Assembly (NCBI GenBank): GCA_026225945.1
Contig: JAMJFZ010004031.1
Span: forward strand, 3,254,001 to 3,318,000
Direction: 5' to 3'
Source: Cricetomys ansorgei
Lineage: Eukaryota; Chordata; Mammalia; Rodentia; Nesomyidae
Length of the DNA: 64,000 bases
In this document: piece after piece, positions 47,801-62,300 of the stretch
Numbering within the stretch: position 1 is the first letter of the stretch
Layout of the letters: each line of letters starts with the position of its first letter
Notes under the pieces: model-generated
Databases searched by the model: none
What the model saw: the letters and a program-made list of their open reading frames with translations, nothing else
What the model was told of the DNA's origin: nothing
Program-made: the position numbers and the translations under genes

Positions 47801-50152
47801 GTGTGGTGACCCCAACCATAAAATTATTTTCATTGATAATTCATAACTGTAATTTTGCTACTGTTATGAATTGTAATGTAAATATCTGATATACAGATGG
47901 TTTTACACGACCCCGGTGAAAGGGTCATTTGACCTCCAAAGGGGTCACAACCCACAGGTTAAGAACCACTACTTTAAGCCCTCACAGCAAAAGATTGTCA
48001 TTTTGCAGTTTTTTAAAGTGATGCAACACTCATAGGTTAGTCCCGCTTTCCCTGGAATCCACATGCACCTTTACCCTTTATGCATCTTTGATGAAAAAAC
48101 AGAGAAAATTGTACTTACTTCAAAAATCCAATTTTTGCAGAAACTTGCAGATCCGCAGAACAATTTTCATAGGCACAAAACCTTGCAAAGTTTATCTGGA
48201 AATAAAATGTATTTATTTCAATTTCAATGTATTTAAAGAATAAGGCACCTGTGCTTGACAAAAATAAATGTCACACATCAGTTATAACTTATGCCTCCCC
48301 AAGGTTCAGTCTGAGAATTAGGACGTTCAGATACACAGTTTCAGGGCTTTAAAACTAAGTTTTAAAGGAACTTAGTTCCTCTAGAACAGCTGTTCTCAAC
48401 CTGTGGGTCTTGATCCCTTTGGGAATCAAATGACCCTTTCACAGGGGTTGCTGAAGGCCATTTGCATATCAGATATTTACATTACAAATTATAACTAGCA
48501 AAATTACAGTTATGAAGTAGCAACAAAAATAATTTTATGAGGGGGGTGTCACCACAACATGAGGAACTGTTAAAGGGCCACAGCATTACGAAGGTTGAGA
48601 ACTACTGCTCTAGTAAATTCCAGGCCTAAATTTGTTAAGCTAATTAGCTTTCAGAAATTATCTTAAAGACATTATTCAGGTATTTGGACTATCAGCTACA
48701 AACATATTCTTAAATTGCATTTTTCCCCACTTTCTTGTATTATATTCTGATTAAATTTACTACACAGAACTACAACATTTGCTTAATTTTAACATACGGA
48801 TGGGCAGTGATTTATAACCACAAATACAGCTATATGTAGAAACCAAGAGGCATAACATTGTGGAAACACTGAATAAAATTAAACGGTAGCCCGTCATGAA
48901 GTTTATTTGATCTATTAAGCTCTAGTCATTTAAAAAGACCCACAAATACTATATGGTTTGCATTGCTACTCTGGAAGACCTGGGGGTGCACTATGGAAGA
49001 GCAAATGAGAACATAAAAATAATCCAAGATGACAGGAATTGATAAATGAGGGGAAAAGATGCGAAAAGAGGGAATCTGGAAAGTCAAAGAAGGAACGATG
49101 CACACAAAGCGGGAAGTGAATAGTCACACGACATGACCAAGCCTGGACTATCCACACCTGGGGAAGGCGAAGTGTAAATACTTCCCAAAATGATTATGTC
49201 AGAATGATTTTCTTTCCGTTATTCCTAATTGGAGAGTGCATGCTTCTAAGAATCAAAGTGTAAGTTACAAATTGCTAATATTTTCTCCTGTGTGTTTACA
49301 GTATTGGTATTTAAATTATTGAAGAAATTTAAACTTTTTCTTAGTAGTTAGTTAGTAATTCTATTGAAAACTGAAGTTCAATAGAAAAAGTTTCTTAAAT
49401 TCCAACTGACTGCCATAACTATTTTCATGTAAGAGTCTGGAAATTTGCCCTTAAGTTATTATGTTCATTTTATCAAGTATTCTAGGAGTAGTGATTATGA
49501 GCTAAAATCTGCTAACACGGTTTAAGACAACCTGCGTGGACAGGGTATGAACTAGACCTTGAATTGTCTCTTTCATATTTATATTGTGTCTGGCACCAGT
49601 GCATGCTTTAATGAGTACTTTTGACTATGCCCCAGTGCATCATGTTAGACAGTTAAGGTCTCAACCCTGGGACTTCTGTGAATAAATGTATTGTCAGGGA
49701 AATTGAAGAACAGCTGTTCATTGGTCACAATGCAGGGTTTGTTTTAAAACACATTTGTCATGGAGATGTGACTAAAAATGTATAATACAATTTTAAAAGC
49801 AAAAATTCTGTTACATAATAAATGTGTTTATAAATGACAAAACATCAGAAAGAAAACTGAAAAATACAGAGTGGATCCATGGGCAGTAGGGAGACAATGA
49901 AAGAGAGGAAGAGGAAGAGGAAGACTCGTGAGTATATAGAATGAACTGAATAACTCAGTACAACTGGCGTCCAGGGTGGCTTCTCTCAAGTAATTCATTT
50001 CTTTAAGGAGAGAATATCTTACATATGTTTTACATAAATATTTATATATGGAAAGGTACTCTCATAGCTAAGTGCAAGTTTAAACGTATTCAGTTATATT
50101 CCAAACGGAATATTAAACTCACAAACACACACACACACACACACACACACAT

Positions 50153-50195
<43 letters not shown>

Positions 50196-50224
50196 CACAC
50201 ACACACACACATACACACACACAT

Positions 50225-50263
<39 letters not shown>

Positions 50264-50300
50264 CACACACACACACATGCACACACACACACACATACAC

Positions 50301-50332
<32 letters not shown>

Positions 50333-50333
50333 G

Positions 50334-50371
<38 letters not shown>

Positions 50372-53300
50372 TGCACACACACACACACGCGCACACACAC
50401 ACACACACACACACATGCACACACACACACAGCAGGGTGGGGTGGGGTGTGATGGAGAGAGAGAGATCTTAAATCTATTTACATTACTAACCCATAAAAA
50501 ATTGTAAACAATTCAGGCACATTTCAATTAACTTTGTCATATTTTAAACATTCTTCAATTCTGTTACATAATGTTTTAAATACAAGGTAATACTCATACC
50601 GTTTTTCTAATCATGTCCTTCTCTCTCTTCTGTTGAAGGATTGGCTGAAGTGGTGGGAATTCCTCTGTGCTCCGTTTGGTGATCACACGATGCCCAAGGT
50701 GGTAAGTGGCTTCCACCTGAACGGGGGTGAGGATGTCTCGCACATCTTTCTAAGGAAATTGAAAGACACGTGTACTAAGAACAAAAGCAAGCATGAATAG
50801 AAAGAGAAACATAAAACTCCTTCCCTCCTTCATCCAAAAAATACCAGGACACAAACACAAAACCCACATTTTAGCAGAACTGCTTCAAAAAGTTTGGAGT
50901 GTGTGTTATTTTTGCAAGACAGAAAGGCCTCTGTTGCTTGTGACAACACAGAGCATAAAGTGGAAAACCATTGCGTCTGATGATGTTCACAAAAGTCTGC
51001 AGTTCAGCACTTTCCCTTCCATGATAGTTTCTACAATTCTTGAAGAACTATCTTGGCATTGATATTATAATATACACATTCTTCATTTACACAATCGGGA
51101 AACAATTCCAGTGTTCTCATCAACACTTTTATTCCATTTAATATTACCCTATATGCTGATAGAAAAACATTGTCACTCAAAAAGGCTTTTTTAATCTCTT
51201 AGAATACGTTGTATTCAGTTTTATTTGTCTTCATATCTATTACAAAATTTTCATTTTTGTTATTTATTGTAATGGCCTTTCCCCCTTATTACTATCTAAC
51301 ATCATCCTGATAATATAGGAAATAGGTTAGCTTTGTACTTCTACGTTTTTTGAATTTTCTTACTGTGCTGGTTTTATTGTTTGCTATGCTATTATAGTTC
51401 ACAAAAAAAGAGTTCATAAATTTATTTATCAATCACACAGCAGTGGAGTTCTTTTATATATGCTGGCTTCCTGACCTGTCTATTTTTACTGCTGCATGGT
51501 CAAAAACACACTTTTTAATGATTTGGTTTTCAACATTCATTTTATTCTGTCTCCAATGACACAGCTCATGTGTTTATTCCAATATATTATCGATTCTTAT
51601 TTCTATGGCGAAATTGCCCACTAACTTATAATATTATATTATACTATGTTGTGTTATGTTATGTTATGTTATATATACTTTATTATATTGACATTTGATT
51701 ATTTACTAATCTCTTCACTAAAATTGTTACATTATTATCAAAATTATTTCTTAACATACGCACAAATTGAAATAATCAAGTGGAAGTAAGCTGAAACCAT
51801 TCAGTATTAAATGAAATCAGCACTACAATAGATACAAAAGTTGTTCTGGAAGCAAAAAAATAAATTGCATGGGGATGCAACAAGATACCAAGGATGGTGT
51901 GATTCTCTCAAGACATCACTAGACAGAAAAGGGAGTTCTGAAGCACGTGGACTGATAGATTCCCATTTCTCCTTGTCTGGGGAGGCTTGTCTGTGGTTTT
52001 ATTAACAAAGCAACACACGAGCATTTATAACAGAAGTCAACTGAGAATTACATGAAATAAGACACGTTGAAGACCAATATACACAAGCATGTTACGCTCA
52101 ACAAAAACTAAAATTAAAAATGATTTCAGAATTTGATGGCTGGTTATGATCAACAAATGCAGTCTATAAACACAGCGACAAGTGTGGAAGACCTATGCAG
52201 TCTTCATTTTTCTTGGCATCGGAATTATTACACCTACAAGATAATTTGAAGAGGAGTTGGGCACAGATTTTGGTGTCTGTCCCATGTATTACATAAATGT
52301 TGAGGTCAGATTGACTCATTTCCCTATTGGAACACGGCTTAGAGATCACTTCCTAAAGGCAAATTAAAAGACTTGATATTAATGAACTAGCAATCAATAA
52401 TCCTTAATGAGTATGGCAAAATCTATTGTATAGATTATTACTGTGTAATTCACATGATAAAATCAATGTAATAAATTTATAAAGGTGGCACAAAAGACTG
52501 CATTTATTCAATGTTCTTTTTATAGAAAAGATATATAAATAGAAAAAAGATTATAATAAAATATAATATTAAATATATTATAGCATATAATTCTTTTATT
52601 CACATTATGGATATTCACATATCACACTTAAAAATATTTAATCTAAAGAGAAAATCAATGTTCAAATTTTGAGTCTGTTAGGTAGAATCTGAGAGGTAGA
52701 ACCCTTGTTTCTATAACTGGAAAAGGTATGCTAAATCCTGGCTACAGCTTTCACGATAAAGCTCAATTAAAACAAAAAAGTCTCAACTGCCAAGCAGTCA
52801 TGGGATCCTCAAGCTGTCTCAATAAAGGAGTTAGACCTGAGCTGTGGTAGCTGTATCTTGGTAACTGTGTCCTGACATTAGGATGCCCCGTTGTGGTTAA
52901 ATATCCTTGATGATGGAGATAGGTTGTTTCCACCATGTCAGAAACAAAGATTCCATGGCGTTTTCCTACACATGTGCAATAATAAAGGGTCTTTATCTTG
53001 AAATGACCTCAGCTTCATTATAATGTTATTTATGTCATGGTTTGGATCTCTAACATGGACTTTTCTAAGGGATCATGGGAAAAAATATCCTAAAGGGAAG
53101 TCTGGCCCACCATGACCTATGATGGGAAAAAGTTACTCACTTTACCCTGGAGCATGCCAACCGCCTCACAAATATTCATAAACGCTTCTTAAAAATGCAC
53201 AATGCAGAACCCACTGGGCTGTTAACCGTCTTTGGGGGGAGCTTTCTCCAGTCTTTTTTTGGAAGGAATACTTTGCTTTGCTTTGTTAAATAAACTTCTA

Positions 53301-56300
53301 TGGAAACTGTCTCTGCTCTCAAATGAATTATTTGCTTCAAAAAGACAAGAACCTAGAGACTCCATAGCTACTATCTGTACAACTGGACAGGTGACTTACT
53401 GTTCCTGCTTTGTTACGGTATCTGAAATGACAGTGGTAATGATGGCGGTGATGTCTGTGTACTGTTGGATGGTCAGATGGTGTCGTGTATGGAAAATACC
53501 TAAATGCTATAACATTACTTATATATTATTTAAAATGGAGCTATGTTAAGTTGGTCAATCAAATACTGAAATTTAGTTTAATAAATGCTGAGAAATGTTT
53601 GGAGGCATAAAAAAGTGGGACTATTGTCACTCAAAGAACATTAAATAGAAAATAGTGGTAATGTTGTTGTAGCAGCTATCAGACTTACAGTAACCAATGC
53701 CACCTGAAAGGGCTGGAGCCCGAACTACAATATGCTCAAGATGCCTGATTGCTTTTTTATTCTTTTATCTCCAGATGTTCTTTATTAAATTAGTTAGTAA
53801 ATGATCATCTCAACAGGAAACCCTTGACTATATCGGAATGCTGCAAATCAAGGCCGAAATCCCAAGTTATCAACGTGTGAAGATGGAACAGCTTGAAGCC
53901 CTAAGTAATACATAGCAAACTTGATTAAATGATTCCCTGGGCATAGGAACTAGACAGCCACTAAATGTCCCTCCACATGTCCACTGTTTTAATTCTTCCC
54001 AACAAGCTTGCTTTGACCAAATCACATGTTTTCCAATTCATACTAATTTTTTACATCTTCTCTACATCTGGGGTACATTAATTTCATTATCCTAATTACT
54101 ATTAATTATGCTTTTCTCACAATATATGGAACGTACATATGCTTTTGTAGGAAAAATCATACTTGTTTAACTTTATCAGCTCCACCTAAATACAGGAGCT
54201 AAAACATTAAAACTATCTTAGAGTGACAGAGTGTTCAGGAGGGGAAACAGATTTGCTTAAAAGTTTAAAATTTTATATTTGAACTGACACACGCTATTAT
54301 ATTAATAATAATTAAAATTCCACGCCATGTTTTTATGAGAATTTTCATAAAGTGGTACCCATAAGAATGCAAATTATCTCATACGTGATATGAACCCAAC
54401 TTGCATTCTCTCTCTTTCCTAGGCCTCTCTATGTCTCATCAATCTGAGAACTAAACTGTAGGTCTACATCTGCTTACTGCACTTAGTTACTAGAGGGAAT
54501 TTTTTTAATAGAGCTGGTCAAAATATGAAGTTAAATATTATGTCAGGGCATAAACATTTGAAGACATTTACTCATGGGCCTATTGTGCACAAGAAAAGTC
54601 AAAAGATATGAAGCTAAAAGTTAGCACCTCTAGCAGAGTCTATCTACCATGAATCCACGTACATGTGTTGGGATAATATTTTAATACATGCATGTGCAGG
54701 TGCAGAGGAAGGAGACGTATCTTATTAGCCCCGGAGAAGACTGTGGAAATACATTTTAAAATAATGCCTTACTGAGATATAGTTCACATGCCATGCAAAT
54801 CATCCCCTTAAAGTGGAAGAATCTATGACTCTTATTATACTCAGAGCGATACAAGCACTGCCACCAAAAAAAAAAAAAAATTAGACCATTTTTATCAGGT
54901 CCCACAGAAACCGCTATCTTTTCTGTTACCTCCTTATGGTTTTGTGTTCCTCATCCCTCAGCTACCCCACAAGGCTACTTTAGAACTACTCTAAAAGAAT
55001 ATTATTCCCATGTTCCTGAAATGCTGTGTGGCACAAATGTGGGGTTTAGAAGAACAAGGAATAGGCTGGTTGTAAACAAATGCTAATACGGGAAAAATTA
55101 TAATTACTTTCTAAGTTCAGTGCACGTGGTGGAGAACCGTCAGCTCTCTGGGCACTACAGCGTTAGAAGGAAAGACATCCACTATAAGATTCCCATTTTC
55201 CCTTACAGAATTCTTTTCAAACACAGAGAATACAGTATGCAGAAACTTGTTAAATATTGAGTTTGTTCTCTTTGTAGTAAGACTGTAAAAAATAGAACTA
55301 TTTGAAAGACAACGCCCTCCTTCAAACTCCCTGCAATGTATTAAGGAATTAACTTGAGTCATAACACTCAAGTCTGCATCCAGAATACCACAGTATCCTT
55401 ATAGTTCTATGGTTTGCGGGCACCCAGCCTTTGAGCAAAAATGTGTTGATATATGAATTAGCTGAGAGTCTTTTATGCCTAAAAACTGACTTCTTTGCAA
55501 ATAACACTTCATTAAGCTATGTGCATATGTTGCTCAAAAATAAAAGCAATTGGTATGCACAATAATACAAAGAAAACACCATTTTCTTGAAACAATAATT
55601 ATGGAAAAGATGGACTTTAGAAGTCATGTAAAGACATGACAAAATCAACTACCTTCATTTAAAAACCAAAATTTCAGAAAAATGAGATCCTAAGGTACTA
55701 TGGTTTCTATCTGATATGTCCCTCAAAGCCCATGTGTTGGGTGTGGTTTCCAGTGAAGCAGTGTACAGAGACTGTATGTCTGGAATGACATTGCAGATGG
55801 AGATAGTGGAACTGAGCAGGAGGGCCTTCTTCCTGGGACTGTCTTGCTTCCAAGCCCTTCCTCTCATTCTTTCTTCCTGACTGGCAAGAAGCTCTGTGAG
55901 TTTCACGGGTCCTCAATGCTGGAACAATTTATACACTTCCACCAATAGGTTCTGTTTCATCCCAGGCTCACAAACAATGAAGCTGGACAAATATGCAATG
56001 AAACCTCTGAAACCATGATCCAAAATAAGTTCCTTTTCCTACAGCTTGATGAATCTCAGGAATTTACTCACAGCAACAGAAAGCTAGCACAATATACTAT
56101 GTGGATCCTGATTTCATGATTTTAATAGAAAATGTTACTGTTAAGGCACTGAATTACTAGATCTCAGGGTATCAATGGTGACGGGTATTCCTAGTGATCC
56201 TCTCCAAGTATAGATTGGTATATGCAAAAGATTAACTGATACTTATTTGAGAAGGTTAATATGTCTCCATCTCAGCAAGTTCACAACCGAACAATAGAAT

Positions 56301-59300
56301 ATTCCAACAAAGTTGTTTCTTTTGCAATATTTTGTCTGAACTGATAGAAATAATGTGTCTAGTGGCTTGGGCTAACCTCTCTGAAGTCATCTCAATGACT
56401 CTTTATTTCAAGTGTCTGGCATACTCTCTGTTAGTAAATGCCAAAGGTTCTGTCTTCATTGACCCTTCAATCTATTACCACAACCTCTGATAGAAATATC
56501 ACTGTGACCTTGGTAATATTTGTAGCAGTTTCTGTGCCAATGCTTGCAACCTGTTATCCATCAATCCTCTCTTCACAGCAGCTCGAGTGCTTTTCATACT
56601 GCAGTCCTATACATTCAGCTCAAGATTCTACAATAGATCTCCATCTCACTCAAAGAAAACCCACAGATCCCATCAAATCTGTCTTACCATCTCCCCATCT
56701 TACTATCTCCCCATCCCCACTGCTCATTTCTTTAGTCTCCATTGTCCCTTAAAATAACCTGCTACATTCTTGTCCTGAAGCATTTTGCCTAGCTCCTGGA
56801 CATTCTGCTCCTACATCTGAGATTCTCAAAATATGGTTTCCAAGCTAGCATCACTGGTACCACCCAGGAACTTGGCAGAATGGCAAATCTCCCATGCCCT
56901 CTGCAGGCCCATGCAGTCAATGACTCTAGCTACAGTCTAGCATGTTGTGTTTGAGAAGTCTTACAGGTGTCGATGCTACACACTGGGATCCACTGCCTTG
57001 AATGCATTCATTTATTTGTCAGTTAGTTAGTTTGTTTGTTTATTTAATTTTTGGTTTTTTTTTGAGACAGGGTTTCTCTGTTGTAACTCTAGCTGTCTTG
57101 GAACTCATTCTGTAGACCAGCTGGCCTCGAACTCACCGAGATCAGCCTGCCTCTGCCTATTGAGTGCTGGGATTAAAGGCATGTGCTACCATCCATTGTC
57201 TTGCATTTTCTGCGTGGGTAAAATGTTCACTCCTTCAAAGTCTTTACTTAGGTGTCACCTCATAAATGAGGCTTACTCTTATTTGTATTGCACCCTATTT
57301 ATTTCCCCCCTCCCCCCCAGCACCCCACTCTTTCCTGTATTCTGTTGCTCCTTTATATGTTTCCCTTATCTGTATCATCTTCTAGAATATTAAAGGTTTC
57401 TTTTTCAGTGTATGTTTGTCTCTTACCGCTAGCCTGGAAAGTACATGAAGGTAGTGGTCTTGTTATTTTTCATTCACTTATAATGTGTAAGTGTCTCAAA
57501 CAGAATCTGATACAATGTGTTTAATAAACACCTAGAGAACTCAGTGAACGCGTAAATTGACTTTAATGGTATCCTCCATCAGGGAGTTCTCTGAATGCTG
57601 AGTGCCCTGGGCCTGAGTACACTTTAAAAAGATTTATTTTTATTTATGTGCATGCATGCATAGGTGCGTGAGAAAAAGAGACATGTGTGAAACATGTATG
57701 ACATGTGGGTGTGTATGACGCATGTATATGGGTCGAGGCCAGAAAAGGTCAGATCCTCTAAAAAAAGAGTTACAGTGGTTGTGAGTTGCACTGCCCATCT
57801 CCTTTATTTTATTAGGAAGAAAGAGGAGGGGAGGGAGGGAATGCGGGTTGTTATACTGTACTTTCTACTGTGAATCGTAAGAATGCTAACGTTTCCTAAC
57901 GGCGTGGATAACCACACGGGCAGGGGTGGAAAACTGCAATTCTTGACACCCATAATGCCTTCTGAAGTAATAGCACAGCTCTATGGCAGAACTCAAAGCT
58001 GGGGTTGCTGTTTCAGAGGTTTCTATATATTCTCTGGGTTTGCTGTATCTGAATGTTGAAGTTGCATTTGGCATTAGTATTGATGAATTTAAGTTTATTT
58101 TAAAAGCCTCCTCTGCTTAAAAAAATTGAAAGGGAACTTAGGAAAGGGAAAGGAATCAGAGTAAGCAATGACTTTAAATCCCTACATAGTATGCATCCCT
58201 TCCTGTCATTAGATGCTACAGCTGAATGTTCACTGTAGTTTAGGGCTTGGGACGCAGTTAAAAGCTAGAGAGTCTGCCTAGCAGACTGTCACTGCTCTCT
58301 AGCCTTGCAGTAATAATAAAAAAAATAAGATAAATAATGGAACATTCATGATAGGGCCCAAAGTCGACAGTGCACGCTGTAATCAGGAAAGCCACAGTAA
58401 CTCTGTGAGGATACACACAGAGGATAGGAACCTCTGCTAAAGTGTAAACTACTCCAAGAAACTACTCTGAAGAAAATGCACAATTTGGACGATCCCTCAT
58501 TTGTAGGAACAATGCCAGGGAACAGGATAAAATAAACCAACTCAATTTGCTGCTATTTTTTACAACTTAAACACAGCCTGTTTCCTTGAGAACATCTGAC
58601 GCTGGTCCTCATGTTGCCCTGAGAATGGCCTCAGCCGTGCTCTCTGTAATTGACTAATATAAGTCAAAACACATCTGTGAAGGAAGAAAATAAAAGAACC
58701 TCCCAAATCCCTGCCACATAACTGATGGCTACATTGATGCCGGTCTATGTGTTTGGCTCTGGACCATCTAATAGCTTTATTCTAGCCCAATAAACCCTGT
58801 GAAGAGAAATGGGGGAAATGGCTTGCGGATTAGTGCTCTCAGCACAGCGCAGTGTACCAGTCTTGATGCTTGTTTGCCTTTTCCTGGAATAAGTATCTAA
58901 GGGAAAATTAAGTTCTAAGCTGGGGCTACTATTTCAAATCCCAGTAAGGACTCCTAGGAACCGTTTGGCTATTTTTTGTGACAATAGATTTTCTGACAAA
59001 ATACATGGTTCCCTAATGAAAACGACCTGGCACGGCTTCATACGCTAAGATTGAACCAATGTGAATAGCGTGATCCTCAGTTTGGGAATGACTGTTTTAA
59101 TAAAAAAAACAGGAAATGCGCTGAGCTTTGGCAGAATATCCCCCAAACCATCACAAGAGCTGTTATCCTGGGCCACAAATGAGCCCCACAATACCACAAC
59201 TGTACAAGCTCCCACGGATACCCCAACAAAGCTGGAGACAAAGAATCCCAACGTATTCATGTTGGCATCTGCCTAGCTGGGGTCATGAAAAACAATCTAA

Positions 59301-62300
59301 CATCCCCACTACCCCAGTGTCCCAAACCACTATACAACAGATCTGAGGCTCAGCAGAATGACTAGGTACATTTCCAAGTGTGCGAGTAAGGGAGGACGGG
59401 AAAACAGCAATTGTAGGACGGGAATGACAAGTCTCTAGTTACCTGTGATCAGAGCAAGATAAAGATAGCTCAGGAGGGGACTTTACATCTCCAGGTTGAC
59501 ACTGGCTGCTGTTCTGACTGGGGCAGGAAGCTCCCAGTCCATAAACACACTTTACGCAGTAAGTGGATGCAGCGTGGACAATGTGGGTGCCCATATGTCA
59601 TCGTAAGTAGTTTCCCTTACCCGCATGAATGCCTGATGTGTCCTACATTTCTCTCCGCTGCTTGAAACCCGTATTCTTCCTGTAATCATGTCAGAAGTTC
59701 CATTAGAGAAGAAATAAAATCTTGATGGAGACTCTGCCTTTCTCTGCACATCCAAGCTCATGTTGTAAAACAAAACTGCAAAACCAGAGAAAGGACAGCG
59801 ATTAGCACACGCGCTCAACGCGCTGGGGTGTTAACAGTTATACGGCATACTGGAAACGCCTCGAGTTCTTTCCTAAGATAATTTTTAAGCAGCTAAACTG
59901 AAGAATGAAAAAGAAAATGAAATATACTTTCAAAATTATTTTGACTAAAAAAAAAATGATTCATTAACTTCTGAGTTTTCATTATAACACCTTTAGCTGT
60001 TTGCTTAATCCTTCCACGTATTCGAGAGTGTGAAGACCAGTGTATCAAAATCATTACTAACAACACACGTCTCTGGGTCACTTCTGTCTACAGAGCTCTG
60101 AGCGCCAATATCGATCAGTATGAATCTACCTTGTGTGATTAAATAAGTTCAAATACAGTAAGGTTCGCTTATTTCTGTGTGTTCCTCGTTTGAAAGCTTG
60201 GTTTTTTAAATTTAATTTTCCTATATAAAACGAACTTACATGTCATAAGCCAAACCTTTATAAAACGAAACAAAAAAAACTTCCTTTCAGTTCAATCTCC
60301 GATTATTCATCATCTGTGACTTTACTGCTCATAATTTGACCCCCTAGAATGAATCTGTGCAAAAATAAAAATATACTAACTTTCTCTCAACTATTCTAGT
60401 GGTTTGGAAGAGTTGATTTTAAGCCTGACATAGTAAATATGTAGCTAAAAAGCAAGATCCTCAGATCAGAATAAAAGGGGGGATTTAAAAAGCCATAAAA
60501 TTATCAAGGCAGATTATAGCAAAGAAGCAAGCCCCAATTCTAATCTAAATGGGTTCTTTACAAAGAATATTAAGCCCAGCACTCCACTGAGTTGCCCTCA
60601 TAGCATAAGAGTAATGATGTGTAAGTGACATTTTAAAGGATTTACATAATTCCTGCAAGTAACTTTACTATATTTTAAGGGCAAGTAACTTTTCTGAAGG
60701 TATTTTATCCACTCATTTCAAGGTAAACATAAGCATAAAACCCGCATTACTTTCACATTTATTTCCAAATAAATCTTCCAACCATCACTTAGGAAATAAA
60801 GTCAAAATCAATTGACTTCAAAATTACAATAGCTATAATTCAATAACCCAGAGAGCAAGAAAGAGCTGCAATTGAAGTTGCCATGTACAAATTCATCACC
60901 CAAGTCTAAAGCAAAGGTAAAGGAAAAGAGGGGAACAAAATCTTATTCCCATCAAGAAGCAGAATGTACTGGATTCATCAAACACGTCTACCATGGGGTT
61001 TATTTTTAACAAGGAGTCATTTGATGACAACTATAAAGAATTTTTTATAGGAAAGTTGTGATTACTTATGAGTTTCATGTATTTGTTTTCAGTCATTAAG
61101 CAAAAATACCTGGTGCAATGGAGTTGGAAGAACAGGTAAACAGCCATGCCTATCCTTGTGTATCTTTCAGATAATCCATCAGTCTGTCTATGCTAAAACA
61201 TAATTCACTCTGGGGTCACACTCCCCACATGCCGATAACCAGAGGAGGATTTGCTCATCTTCTCGTTACTTCAGCTCTGGCCAGGGCTTTTCAAGAGCAT
61301 TGTTAAAAATGAACCTCATGAAGTACAGATGCCGGTTCATTCTGCCCATCACATTACAAACTTGTTCAGACTGGAACCTCTATTAAACATCCAAAGTTTG
61401 GCTCAGTTTGTGTTTGACTGCCTCTATGATCTTTATATGACAGCAGCCTGTGTGGTTATTACATCATCAGTTTCACAAATGACTAATAGCCGAATGATCA
61501 TGATCCCAGGTATATGTATGACTTACTGTGGGTCACCTTTGTGAGTAGCTCTTCCAACACTGTGTGGTGTGTTTGTGTGTGGAAGAGTTTGGATTAACTA
61601 CCCTCTTGGATGAGCCATATCAATGCTACATTCTCCAGGGCAGACAATTAAGAGTTCCCTATATAGAGAAAATGGGCACTGTTCTCAGAGCTGATGGTGC
61701 CAGCGCAATCTATGTACACAATTATATATATTTCGGAATCTGGGTCTAGTCTTCAGTCCAGATCAGCTTCTCTAATTATCCAAATATGACAGAGTATGTT
61801 TTCTGTCTTTTTTTTTTTTCAAGACAGGGTTTCTCTGTAGTAATTCTGGCTATCCTGAAACTCACTCTGTAGACCAGGCTGGCCTTGAACTCAGAGATCC
61901 GCCAGCCTCTGCCTCCCAAATGCTGCGATTAAAGGTATGTACCACCACTGCTTGACGACAGAGTACATTAAAAAAAAAAAAAACTACCCTGAGTGTTTTA
62001 AGAGCTCAATGGAGATGAGGATGGAATTCGGTGGTGACACCCCTGCACAGCATCTCTGGGCCCGGCATTCCATCTCCAGTACTGTTAGAAAAGCAGAAAT
62101 AACAACAAAAAACATTGTGAAAGGAGCCCTGGAAAGCAGACAGACTGTGGTTCCCTCTTCTGATTCTGAAGACTTCGCAGGTTAAGCAGAGAGGGTTCAC
62201 CTTAAACTAACGCAGCAAGCGATGCTCCTAGCTCTGCCTCTTGACTTAAGTGCTAAACCTTCTTTGTGCCCCACGTGCTGGTTAGAACAACTTGAGGACC

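Larger units (their letters stand above)
50750..59620. other. 8.9-kb Itga4 intron
   Basis: It holds a TATGT-type short repeat (51640-51675), a possible old dispersed repeat (55700-56105), an antisense B1 (57045-57198) and an antisense B3 (57625-57798). No coding exon or RNA gene was identified. Confidence 0.5.

Noticed and set aside
50025..50507. Open frames of His-Thr or Cys-Val repeats on both strands
   Set aside because: They are translations of a CA/TG microsatellite and are open in all frames for that reason.
53232..53549. 105-codon + strand open frame in an Itga4 intron
   Set aside because: No domain, no similarity that I recognise, and no regulatory context; consistent with a chance frame.
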